From assembly GCF_024323335.1 (NCBI RefSeq), contig NC_066583.1, forward strand, positions 365,177,877-365,241,876: 64,000 nt of DNA. Reading direction: 5' to 3'. A program made the position numbers and the translations under genes. Positions 1 through 8,564 of this stretch are shown here, piece by piece. The notes under the pieces are model-generated. The model made no database searches and was not told the DNA's origin. It saw only the letters and a program-made list of their open reading frames with translations. This stretch comes from Lathyrus oleraceus (lineage: Eukaryota > Streptophyta > Magnoliopsida > Fabales > Fabaceae). The number at the start of each line of letters is the position of its first letter. Position 1 is the stretch's first letter.

Positions 1-530
1 CTGTCAAAAGCTTTCTAGCAATCTTCGGTCCAATCACAAGACTGATCTTTCTAAAGAAGCTTGAATATAGGTGCACATGTGGCAGTCACATGCGATATGA
101 ATCTTGAGATATAATTCAAGCGGCCGAGAAAACCTCTGACTTGCTTCCCAGTTTTGGGCGCAGGCATCTCTTGTATTGCTTTGACCTTGGCAGGGTCAAC
201 TTCAATACCTTCTCACTGACAATAAAGCCCAACAACTTACCAGAACGAACACCAAATGTACACTTATTGGGATTCAAGCGGAGTTTGTACTTCCTCAAAC
301 GCTGGAATAGCTTCAACAAATGCTCGACATGTTCTTCTTCATTACTTTATTTAGCAATCATATCATCAACATAGACTTAGATCTCTTTATGCATCATATC
401 ATGAAAAAGAGTGGTCATAGCTCTCTGGTAGGTTGCACCAAAATTCTTTAAACCGAAAGGCATCACTCTATAATAGAATTTTCCCCAGGGTGTAATGAAT
501 GTGGTCTTCTCCATATCCTCGGGTGCCATC
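1..530 (-). pseudogene. Ogre element A: reverse transcriptase fragment (3' part)
   Basis: On the minus strand this encodes the second half of a Ty3/gypsy reverse transcriptase of the Ogre type. The translation at 116-319 contains the RLNPNKCTFG and GKLLGFIVSE blocks that follow the polymerase active site. Farther upstream (about 340-530) the YxDD region and the PWG(T/K) and MPFGLKN blocks are readable but carry substitutions and stops. The fragment runs off the window at base 1, so the RNase H and integrase of this copy lie outside. It is separated from its own 5' half (2476-2765) by solo LTR J. Frameshifts, for instance after LLGFIVSE, show it is dead. Identity is secure because the close homologues at 15030-16425 and 38757-39914 are far better preserved. 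Confidence 0.9.
526..530. repeat. Target site duplication CCATC of solo LTR J (left)
   Basis: CCATC directly precedes the TG end of LTR J and recurs at 2471-2475 just after its CA end. The RT sequence of element A continues beyond the second copy. Confidence 0.93.
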
Positions 531-683
531 TGTCATACGGTGAACTGACTTTGTGTGTTTTTGCTTTGGAAAGCAAATGTCGCGGATAGCAAGAGTCGCC
601 ACCGACTTTTCTTTTATCCCATAAGGAAAGGTGGAAAAGAACAGGAAAGACCTTAATTAGATTTTGGGTTCGGGAGGTACATT

Positions 684-715
684 ATACAAAGGGAAGGTGT
701 TAGCACCCTTTGTAT
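684..715 (-). other. Inverted repeat / stem-loop in LTR J
   Basis: ATACAAAGGG (684-693) and CCCTTTGTAT (706-715) are perfect reverse complements around a 12-nt loop. The same loop with different but still pairing arms occurs in LTR G at 32878-32906. Confidence 0.8.
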
Positions 716-2200
716 CCATGGTTATCCATGGGCTCTTAATTGCTGGATCACTTATGTTTGTCTGAAAAGTGTTTGTGAATTGCTTAGAAAATGTTTTGAA
801 AAGAGAGTTTAACTTTGTAATGATTCTTGTATGAATGTATACAAAGTGTTTATCTTGTTTAATTTTGAAAGCGGTTTAGAAAAATATAACTTGGCAATGA
901 TTCTAGTACGAATGTATACCAAGTGGTGATTTTCTAGTAATTGCAAAGTGTGAGGTATGAAAAATGTTTTAGGTTGTGAGCCAGCAATTAAGAGTTATAC
1001 CGACCCAAGGTCTTTATGGGCATTTCCTATCCTTATGAGGGTAAAACGGTCCTTACTATTGAGAAGTAAGCAGTTTTATCCTTTGGATGTAAAAGGGTCA
1101 TCGTAGGGTCATCGATTGGTCATTGAAGGCAACATTTGTAAAGATACCTTAGCATTCGAAGGGACGATCATCATTTAACCGTAGGCTACAACGAAGGGTC
1201 ATCGAGGGACAAAATCATATATTCGCAGGCAACATCCGAGGGACTATGATTTCTCTCATAGGGACCTGATGATTTAATCGAAGGATCTTTGCTAAGTGTA
1301 TCCCCACATTCGCGGGACATGACCGTAATACCGTAATACCGTAAGGCAACAAAGAGAGGTCCAAGATCACATATTCAAAGGCAATATTTTATAATCAATT
1401 AGGCAATTAGGATGACTCTCCATATCATAATTAATTAGGTAATTAGGATGAATCTCCACATTAAAATCAATTAAGTAATTAGGATGAATCTCCACAGGGG
1501 TATCCCACAAATAAAGTGGAATACCTAGCAAGCTACCTTTTCCGGGAGTATACGGACCCTTACAAAATTCAGCAAACAGGTCAGAATACCAAATCAGGGT
1601 GCAATCGAGAATTGCACCAAACAAAAGGAATCACAACAGTAATAGGGTCAGGTAAACAATGCATGGCTATGATAAAACGTGTCAGATGAGCAAAAATCAG
1701 AACAGAAAAGTCAGCGACTGTCACGTTCGCTGCTGCCTCGCCTAGCGAAGGCTTAGCGAATACTCGCTACATGCTCGTTTAGCGATGTGCTAGCGAGCGG
1801 CTGCGGGTTCTGGTTTTGATAACAGTACAATTTCAGCAAGCTTCACACCCTATGGCATCCATTACAGAGATTACATGGTTAAACATCCAAGATATTCATA
1901 CATACTTAAATTCACATGCAAAACTTAAGATATTTTTATAAATTCAATCATAATGCCACATGCCTATTAAGAACATAAAGCGGTAATAGTAATGCAAACC
2001 TGTTTGCAATTGAACTGCAACCTTGAATTGGCAAGTCGGATTGAGTTGGGCGGAGGTAACCTTGGTGCAGATGAGTTTCCTTCAGGGTTTCCTTTAGGGT
2101 TGCTCTGAATTCTCTGGGTTAGCCTCCAGGGTTTGCTGTGCCTTCTCTCTATCTCCCGTTTTTGTTCTTTTCGTTTCCTTTTTCTGACTGAAGTGTTGGT

Positions 2201-2207
2201 ATTTATA
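2201..2207 (-). promoter_or_regulatory. Putative TATA box of LTR J
   Basis: TATAAAT on the minus strand, inside the LTR and just downstream (in transcription sense) of the TCGCTAGGCGA cluster at 2264-2333. Assigned on motif and position only. Confidence 0.5.
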
Positions 2208-2470
2208 ATGCTTTTTCGTGACCTAATGGGCTCAGAATGAAGCCCAGAATTTTCTGGTATTCGCAAGCTTCGCTAGGCGAGTGGCATAGCGAAGGGTTCG
2301 CTAGGCGAAGGAGTTGCTCGCCTAGCGAGCATGCCAGTTTAGGCCATTTTCTGGATTTGGCCATCTGTGAGCTGGGTCTTTGTTCCTTTAAGGTCAATGC
2401 CTTGAGTAATGAGTTGGAGTGCCTTAAAAAATGTCTTGCAAAATTAACGGGCAAATTTTGGGGTATGACA

Positions 2471-2475
2471 CCATC
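2471..2475. repeat. Target site duplication CCATC of solo LTR J (right)
   Basis: Second copy of the 5-bp duplication; matches 526-530 exactly. Confidence 0.93.
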
Positions 2476-3650
2476 TTGATCTGATTATATCCGAAAAATC
2501 TGTCCATAAACGAAAAGACTTTGAATTTAGTTGTATTGTATACCAACATATCAATGTGTGGCAGAGGGAAATCATCTTTCGAACTATCTTTGTTCAAATC
2601 TTTATAATTAACACACATACAAACTTTTCCATCCTTCTTCGGAACAGGCATAATATTGGCCACCCACTGCGGATACTCAACAGTAACAAGGAAACCGACA
2701 TCAATATGCGTTTTCACTTCTTCTTTGATCTTCACTGCCATATCAGGGTGAGTCCTTCTCAACTTCTGCCATCTTCAACAACTTTCTGAGCGTCTTTAAA
2801 AGAGGACATGGGTGCCCCAGTTTTCTTTACTTCAGTAATAGATAGAGCTTGGAACAGAGTTCCAACCTCATCCTCTGCTTCTACATATGAAAAAGATGAC
2901 AGATGACTTACCAACATCGCTTTCTCTCCACCAACAATGACAAGCTCTCCATTTTTCACAAGTTTCAGCTTCTAGTGCAGAGTGGATGTCACAGCTCCAG
3001 CCTCATGTATCCATGGCCTTCCCAATAAGCAACTATAAGTCGGGTAGATGTCCATTACTTGAAAAGTAATTCGGAAATCACTCAGACCTATCTTCACTGG
3101 AAGGTTCACTTCACCAATAACAGTCTTGCGAGAACCATCAAATGTTTTGACAATCACGCCACTGTACCTTATAAGAGCGCCTTGATACGTTAACTTCCGG
3201 TATCAACCAACACATATAACAATGCATCTTCCTTGAAATTTATTGATATATGTAGTGCTAGATTGTGATTTCTACCCTCCTCAGGAAGCTCTTCATCATA
3301 AAAACTCAGATTGTTGTAGGAAGTGATGTTAGCCACAATGTGGTAGAATTGATCTACAATTACATCATGTTCTACATAGGCTTGCTCCAATACTCTTTGT
3401 AGTGCTTCTCTGTGCGCTTCAGAATTCATGAGTAGAGACAACACTGAAATCTTCGAAGGAGTTTGGAGCAGCTGCTCCACCATATTGAATTCACTTTTCT
3501 TGATTAATCGTAGTACCTCATCATCATCATTAGGCTTCAAACCGTTGGATTCACCAGACTGACACTTTGGAGTACTAATCGGATTTGCTGCGGGTATATC
3601 AACCTTCTTGCCAACAGACACATCTTCTATCACCTCTTTTGGAAATATAG
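2476..3650 (-). pseudogene. Ogre element A: protease and N-terminal RT remains
   Basis: Read from right to left, 3190-3633 is the start of the protease region (LRLIKKSEFN, LLQTPSKIS) ending in the aspartic protease motif VLVDTGS. 2972-3157 continues with CLLGRPWIHEAGAV, and 2759-2959 with the following KNGELVIVGGEK block. The sequence then jumps directly into RT (KLRRTHPDMAVKIK, 2424-2762). Compared with element B, roughly 0.9 kb covering the protease end, the putative intron and the RT N-terminus has been deleted near 2765. The frame also changes between the pieces. The DTG active-site triplet is intact, but the gene is broken by the deletion, by LTR J and by element B, which separates it from its gag at 54736-56575. 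Confidence 0.9.
3646..3650. repeat. Left flank of element B (candidate decayed target duplication TATAG)
   Basis: TATAG abuts the TG end of the 3' LTR of B. The right flank at 54736-54740 is GACAG, matching at 3 of 5 positions. The two flanks fall at the same place in the gag/protease alignment of A, so they are best read as one duplicated site that has since mutated. Confidence 0.5.
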
Positions 3651-3894
3651 TGTAGCGGGAAATTCACGACCATCAAGCTATTGACAAGCTAGAGATCAAT
3701 TAACAAGAGTCACCACCATGCTTTTATTGTTTCCAAGGAAAAAGGGAAAAAGTACGAATAAAACCCAAATAGTAAGAAGTTTTCAAATAAAAACTAATAA
3801 AAGTCAGAGATCACAGGTAAGGGGGTTAATGAGAAAAGAATTCATTTATTATATTTTTGTGTTTGACAAGACCTTCAAACTTGTGCCTACGTAC
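3651..3894 (-). repeat. Element B 3' LTR, segment 1 (outer edge)
   Basis: Starts TGTAGCGGGA, the complement of the CCGCTACA-type LTR end shared with LTRs A and F. It is interrupted at 3894 by element C and resumes after 18956. Relative to LTR A it carries a deletion inside GGGGGTTA|ATGAGAAAAG, which also appears in the duplicated copy at 18864-18956. Confidence 0.9.
3802..3894. repeat. 93-bp direct duplication flanking element C (left copy)
   Basis: Matches 18864-18956 at 91 of 93 positions by eye. It ends in CGTAC, directly before the TG of element C. Both copies share the same LTR deletion, so they are true duplicates of one sequence rather than two independent LTRs. Confidence 0.88.
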
Positions 3895-4302
3895 TGTAAG
3901 ACCCCAATTTTGACCCTTAGATCCCTCATAGCATCATAATATTGCATTTGCATTGCCTCAAGGATCTTTAGCATCTTGGTTCCCTTTGCCTTTGGGTGGG
4001 ACTCCTTGTGATTGGTTTGAGATCACCAAGCATGCTTGAATTATACATCATTGTTTCTCTTACTTTTGTTTACTAACCAAAAGCACAAAAATGTGTCACT
4101 AACATCTTTTGTTTGAAGCTTGAGTATCATCCAAGACACTTTGTGGGTTCTATTTAGATTATCAGTCAACACAAGGGAATGACTTGAGATACTTCCAACA
4201 GGTTCAAATGAGGTCTATTCGTTGGTCAAAACGTTAATCGTGAAGGAGCAAAAGTTTGTTCATGAGCTGTCGTGCTCGCTAGGCGAAGCCCACGTGTTAA
4301 AA

Positions 4303-4323
4303 AATAATAATAATAATAAAAAA

Positions 4324-4372
<49 letters not shown>
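4303..4372. repeat. AAT/AAAT microsatellite in LTR of C
   Basis: Several AAT units are followed by about a dozen AAAT units. The Tyr/Phe-Leu-rich ORF antisense to it is an artefact of this repeat. Confidence 0.95.
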
Positions 4373-4439
4373 AATATAACAGAAATTTTTTGGACTTGGG
4401 CCTCTCTCATTTGAGCCCACAGGTCCACAAAAATCAGGT

Positions 4440-4447
4440 TATAAATT
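4440..4447 (+). promoter_or_regulatory. Putative TATA box of element C
   Basis: TATAAATT in the LTR, about 150 bp downstream of a CTCGCTAGGCGAAG motif (4275-4288). Transcription would start near 4470. Motif-based only. Confidence 0.5.
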
Positions 4448-5873
4448 CAGAGTTTCAGTGAAACAAAATTTCATTCTATTCCTATTACCCTGGCAGGGAA
4501 AAAGATAGTGAGAGAAAAGCTAACAGAGTTCAGAGCAACCTCCAGAGACTGAAGGGAACTCATCGGCAAAGAACCAATTCCCCCTCATATAAACCCTCAG
4601 ATTGCTTTGCAAACCCAACGGGGCAATTCAATTTCATTCGATCTCTCCAATCAGGTTTGCCTTATTCCCATTACTTTATGCTTTTAATTTGAATGCTCTG
4701 AATGTATGAGGTATTATAGGTGAATTTGATACCCTTTTGATGCATGTGTTTGACAAGAGGTTTAGGCCTCCTACCCTTGGTTGCTTTTTGTGAGCTTTTT
4801 GTGAATTTTAATGGCATGATTCATGTGGTTACATTTTGATTTGGGGGCAACTCTTGATTACCCTATCTTGTTTCTCTAACCTGTTTGTTGAGTTTTGTTT
4901 TGTGAGGGCTCATATGACTCTTGCAGAGATGGCTTGCCTGGTGTTCCACTTTATTTGTGGGATACCACCTGGAGGTTTATTCCGATTACCTGTACTGACT
5001 CGCTTTCTTTGATGATGCTTAACTTGGAAGGGTCTTTGGGTTTCTTACCTCTTAAATTGTTGTTGCCTCGGATCTTTACCCGCGTGGTACTTTATTTTTC
5101 CCGCATTTTACCGATTTCTTAGGTTTCGTGTAACCTTTTGTGGCATGTCAATTAAGGTTGCGCGGTTCCTTCATCTAGGACTGCCTTTTTGCATGAGCAT
5201 CCCTAACACCCCAAACACATTGATCTTTCTTCTCCTAAGAACACGTTTACTCCTTCTACTACAGGTGAGTAAGTCTCCAAAGGTCGAGCATCTGGTAGAT
5301 TGCATAGTAAATTCGTTCAACCCTTACCCCATAGGTAGTCGAACTACGTTTTGCTCTGATTTTCATCTCAGATGAGATACGTAGGCATAAGATGCGACGT
5401 CTTAGCGAGCACACTTCTCTTTAACCCGTAGGTAGCCGAGCTATGAAGACTCTGATTCTCAGATTCAGATGAGATACGTATGCAGTGGATGCGACATCCG
5501 TGCGAGTCATTTTCTTTTGACCCTTCTTTTAGTAAGTAGTACATTAGATAAACATACACGCTTTTCTCATCCCTTCAATCATGTTTGCACAAATAAATTT
5601 TCACAAAAAACAACAACCTTTGCAACAAATGTGAAAAGGGCTCCCTAGGAGTACCTAGGATGCTTTGGGTGCCTAACACCTTCCCATTGCATAACCAACC
5701 CCCTTACCCAGATCTCTGACATTTTTACTAGTTTTTGATTCGATAAAACTTTTAGGTTTTTGTTCGCTTTCTAACCATTCCTTTGGATAAATAGAAGTGT
5801 GGTGGCGACTCGACTTGTATGATTTATCTTGGATTTAGTTAATATCTCTAATGGTAACGAATACCTCGCTACA

Positions 5874-6801
5874 GAAAAGTGGCGACTCTGCTGGGGACGA
5901 AAATAGCCTAGTGGGTTTTGCCTACTTTTCATATTTGTTGTATTGTATTGTATATTTTTTTTTGGCGACATATTTTTGTGCAATTTGGGATTACTGTATT
6001 ATATGTAATGATTGAATTGTTTGAATATTAATTCCTTGTATGCTTGGTGATCTTTGTGAGATGAGTTCTATACCCGAACTCGAGTGCACTTAGGATAGAA
6101 GAATGGCATAGTCTTGTCGACTTGTGTGGAGTTATTCCTTAGCAAGTTGACTTGCAAGTCCATTCACTTGGTGGAGGTTATGTTGGGATCAATAATGTCA
6201 CACAAGTAAGTTGTGGTTAGACATTACTCTTTCCAATATAGACCTTAGAAGCCAAGGACCTTAGTTTAACAAACCCATCTTGGCCTATTCGTAGGATGTA
6301 GTGCGAAAGTCGTTCAAGTGTAAGATTTGATACGACTGTTACGTGATACTACACTCATAAGAGTCTCTCTTGAGAATATTTTTGGAATACGAGTAGTCGT
6401 TCCTCCGATAATATCCAAAAGATGGGATGATGACTATGGGAACCTCTTGTAAAACATGTTTGGCAGGTTTAAACCCTAGTACACTCCCTTTTGGGTGGTT
6501 CTTAACCTAACTCCATACTCGTGACTTACAACAAACCCTTGATTCATGGTTGATCCGTTCATGAATCCTTAATATCAATGGAACTTGGGTGTTGATAAGG
6601 TGTAAACCATAATCCACCAAAATGGATGATTGATATTAAGGATAACATGATCCATCCCATGACCTTTGTTTGGTGTGCTTTTCTTGATCCTTGAGTGTGA
6701 TTGTTGTATTCATGCATTCATGCACCCATTTGCATTCATATCATCAATAAATAAGAAAATTTTCAAGGAACTTAAGGGGTTTATTTGCAAAATTTTCAGA
6801 C
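5874..6801 (+). other. Leader (5' UTR) of element C
   Basis: Untranslated leader between LTR and ORF1, starting with a 6-bp spacer and the PBS. No ORF of note. The reverse complement of 46568-47299 (leader of B) aligns along most of it, including the CCCGAACTCGAG and GGAACTTGGGTGTTGATAAG blocks. Confidence 0.85.
5880..5897 (+). other. Primer-binding site of element C
   Basis: TGGCGACTCTGCTGGGGA lies 6 bp after the LTR end. It begins with the TGG that pairs with the tRNA CCA tail. Ogre elements are reported to use a tRNA-Arg primer, and the position fits; I could not check the tRNA match. Element A has the same site with one G-to-A change. Confidence 0.85.
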
Positions 6802-8253
6802 ATGGAAAGACAAAGAAGGAATACAAAGAAGTACAACTTCAGGCAACTAGATTTGAAAGAGTTAAGGAATCTGACATCCTATGTATTAGATCCTTTGGGT
6901 TTCAAGGCTCGTTTTGGGAAGCTTCTTCCTCTTCTGACTACTCAGGTGGATGAAGGATTGATGAGTGTATTGGTGCAGTTTTATGATCCCTTGTATCGTT
7001 GCTTCACGTTTCCGGATTTCCAGCTTTTGCCCACCCTTGAGGAGTATGCTTACCTTGTGGGTATACCTATTCTAGACCAGTTGCCGTTCAGTGGCTTGGA
7101 GAGTATTCCTACTTCTCAAGAGATAGCTGACATGTTACACATAGATGAATCTCTGGTTGATGCTCATATGACTACCAAAGGTGGAATTCAAGGTCTCCCT
7201 TCTGACTTCCTCATTCCTCAAGCTACTATATATGGGAAGGCCATGAGTGAGGATGCCTTTGAAGCCATATTTGTACTTCTCATCTATGGATTGGTATTGT
7301 TCCCCAACATCGACAAGTTTGTGGATGTGAACGCTATTAGGATCTTCTCTACTCTTAATCCCGTTCCGACTCTGATGGGCGATACCTACTTCTCTTTGCA
7401 TATGAGGAATGCAAAGGGTGGTGGCGCCATTGTGTGTTGTTTGCCTCTGTTGTATAAGTGGTTTATTTCTCACTTACGTCAGACGGTCGCTTTCAAGGAG
7501 AACAAGGAATGTCTACGGTGGTCCACGAGACTTATGTCTCTCACTAATGATGATATCTCTTGGTATAACCGTGTGTATGATGGTGTGCAGATTATTGACT
7601 CTTGTGGCGAATTCTCCAATGTACCTCTTCTTGGTACATGTGGTGGGATTAACTACAACCCTGTTTTGGCACGTCGGCAGCTTGGGTTCCCCTTAAAGGA
7701 TAAACCCAATAACATTATGTTAGAGGGTGTATTCTTTCAGGATGGTAAAGATCCCCAAGGCTTGAAAGCTAGGATGGTCCGCGCTTGGCGCAGGATTCAT
7801 AGGAAAGGAAGGAAAGAGTTGGGTCCTAAGAATTGCATCGCTTTGGAGCCTTACACTGTTTGGGTTAGGAAGAGGGCGTCTGAGTATCTCATGCCTTACG
7901 AGTATCCGAGACCTACACCTATGATTATGGTTGGGCCTTCAACCCTCCCTAATCAAGGAGTAGAGGAGTTGAGAGACGAAGACCGTTCACGTGTCTGGAT
8001 CCGTGAAAGAGAAGAGTTGCTTCAGCAGATTAAGGAGAAGGATGCTTTGATTGAGTTTCTTGAGCATCAGGTTATTGATGACCCTGATGATGTATGGACT
8101 TCTCTACTTCCTCAGTCTTCTAAGTTCTGGAAGAGGAAGTATGATCGACTCGCCAAAGAGAAGGCCGATATGGAGGCAGCCTACGAGAGGGAGGTGAAGA
8201 GGCTTCGCGCATCTTATCTTCCTGTGTCCCGAGCTTTAGATGATTGTTTCTAG
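6802..8253 (+). CDS. Ogre ORF1 protein (483 aa, function unknown)
   Basis: The extra ORF that sits upstream of gag in Ogre elements. The frame is fully open from ATG 6802 to TAG 8251-8253. The N-terminal 300 residues form a globular region. Its FYDPLYRCFTFPDFQLLPTL block (residues about 59-78), then EEYAYLVGIP, resemble the style of plant mobile domain proteins. Blocks that are nearly unchanged in element B are DAFEAIF, LFPNID, NPVPTL and LLYKWFISHL. The C-terminal part (about 400-475) is rich in charged heptads (REELLQQIKEKDALIEFLEH, then KEKADMEAAYEREVKRLRAS) and should form coiled coils, suggesting a multimer. No catalytic motif is evident. A role in particle assembly or host interaction is conjecture. 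This is the only undamaged gene in the window. Confidence 0.85.
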   Translation: MERQRRNTKKYNFRQLDLKELRNLTSYVLDPLGFKARFGKLLPLLTTQVDEGLMSVLVQFYDPLYRCFTFPDFQLLPTLEEYAYLVGIPILDQLPFSGLESIPTSQEIADMLHIDESLVDAHMTTKGGIQGLPSDFLIPQATIYGKAMSEDAFEAIFVLLIYGLVLFPNIDKFVDVNAIRIFSTLNPVPTLMGDTYFSLHMRNAKGGGAIVCCLPLLYKWFISHLRQTVAFKENKECLRWSTRLMSLTNDDISWYNRVYDGVQIIDSCGEFSNVPLLGTCGGINYNPVLARRQLGFPLKDKPNNIMLEGVFFQDGKDPQGLKARMVRAWRRIHRKGRKELGPKNCIALEPYTVWVRKRASEYLMPYEYPRPTPMIMVGPSTLPNQGVEELRDEDRSRVWIREREELLQQIKEKDALIEFLEHQVIDDPDDVWTSLLPQSSKFWKRKYDRLAKEKADMEAAYEREVKRLRASYLPVSRALDDCF

Positions 8254-8564
8254 GGATCCATAAGACGATTATTTTCCTTTTCTCTTTTATATGATTGACG
8301 ATGTTGCACTTCTTTTCCCTGATATTATTTGATGAGATATTTCCATATGTGATAAAATGCTTAATATTTCCAGAATTTGCAAATAAAACTCTAAAGTTCC
8401 TTTGAAATAAAAAACAAATCATATGCACAAACATTGCATGCATCATATGCATAAACAGGTTTTGTTTCCGATCCCTTGCCCTATGGTCTAACTCTGTGTC
8501 CTTCATTTATTTTGAAGACAAACTGACTCACCGGTACTACACTAGAGCCAACATTTCGAGACTG
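8254..8564 (+). other. ORF1-gag spacer of element C
   Basis: About 310 bp without an ATG-initiated gene. The gag frame is open upstream of its first ATG (from about 8496), but no ATG occurs there, so gag is taken to start at 8565. The AT-rich first half shows nothing recognisable. Confidence 0.6.

Larger units (their letters stand above)
531..2470 (-). mobile_element. Solo LTR J (Ogre-related gypsy), inserted in RT of element A
   Basis: The 1,940-bp segment begins TGTCATACGG, ends GGGTATGACA and is flanked by the perfect 5-bp duplication CCATC. There is no internal region, so it is a solo LTR left by recombination between two LTRs. Read on the minus strand it ends with the Ogre-type U5 features: a GGGAAGGTGTTAGCACCC stem-loop (684-715) and the TGGCGACTC box (593-601). 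It belongs to the same family as solo LTR E (10800-13699), with which it shares the repeated CCATGG block and the GTCAGTT end. Two clusters of a near-palindrome, TCGCTAGGCGA, lie at 1736-1800 and 2264-2333. Short ORFs inside it have no recognisable product. Confidence 0.93.
3895..5873 (+). repeat. 5' LTR of element C
   Basis: Starts TGTAAGACCCCAATTTTGAC and ends CTCGCTACA, 6 bp before the PBS. At 1,979 bp it is much shorter than the 4.7-4.9 kb LTRs A and F, although both its ends resemble theirs (the start is closest to F), so the U3 interior is missing. It carries an AAAT microsatellite, a TATA box, a degenerate tandem duplication of about 96 bp (from about 5331 and from about 5426) containing GAGATACGTA, the conserved GGGTGCCTAACACCTTCCC block (5668-5686) and the TGGCGACTC box (5803-5811). 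Confidence 0.92.

Noticed and set aside
2203..2479. Overlapping ORFs on both strands around the TCGCTAGGCGA cluster
   Set aside because: They lie in solo LTR J and cross its boundary; open frames result from locally higher GC.
4226..4420. Leu/Ile/Tyr-rich ORF on the minus strand resembling a membrane peptide
   Set aside because: It is the translation of the AAT/AAAT microsatellite in the LTR of C.
7135..7473. 112-residue ORF antisense to ORF1
   Set aside because: Shadow of the ORF1 coding strand, with no independent support. The same applies to the antisense ORFs within gag and RT.
8496..8564. Gag start at GTG 8496
   Set aside because: Plant translation rarely uses GTG, and the conserved gag start in B aligns with ATG 8565.
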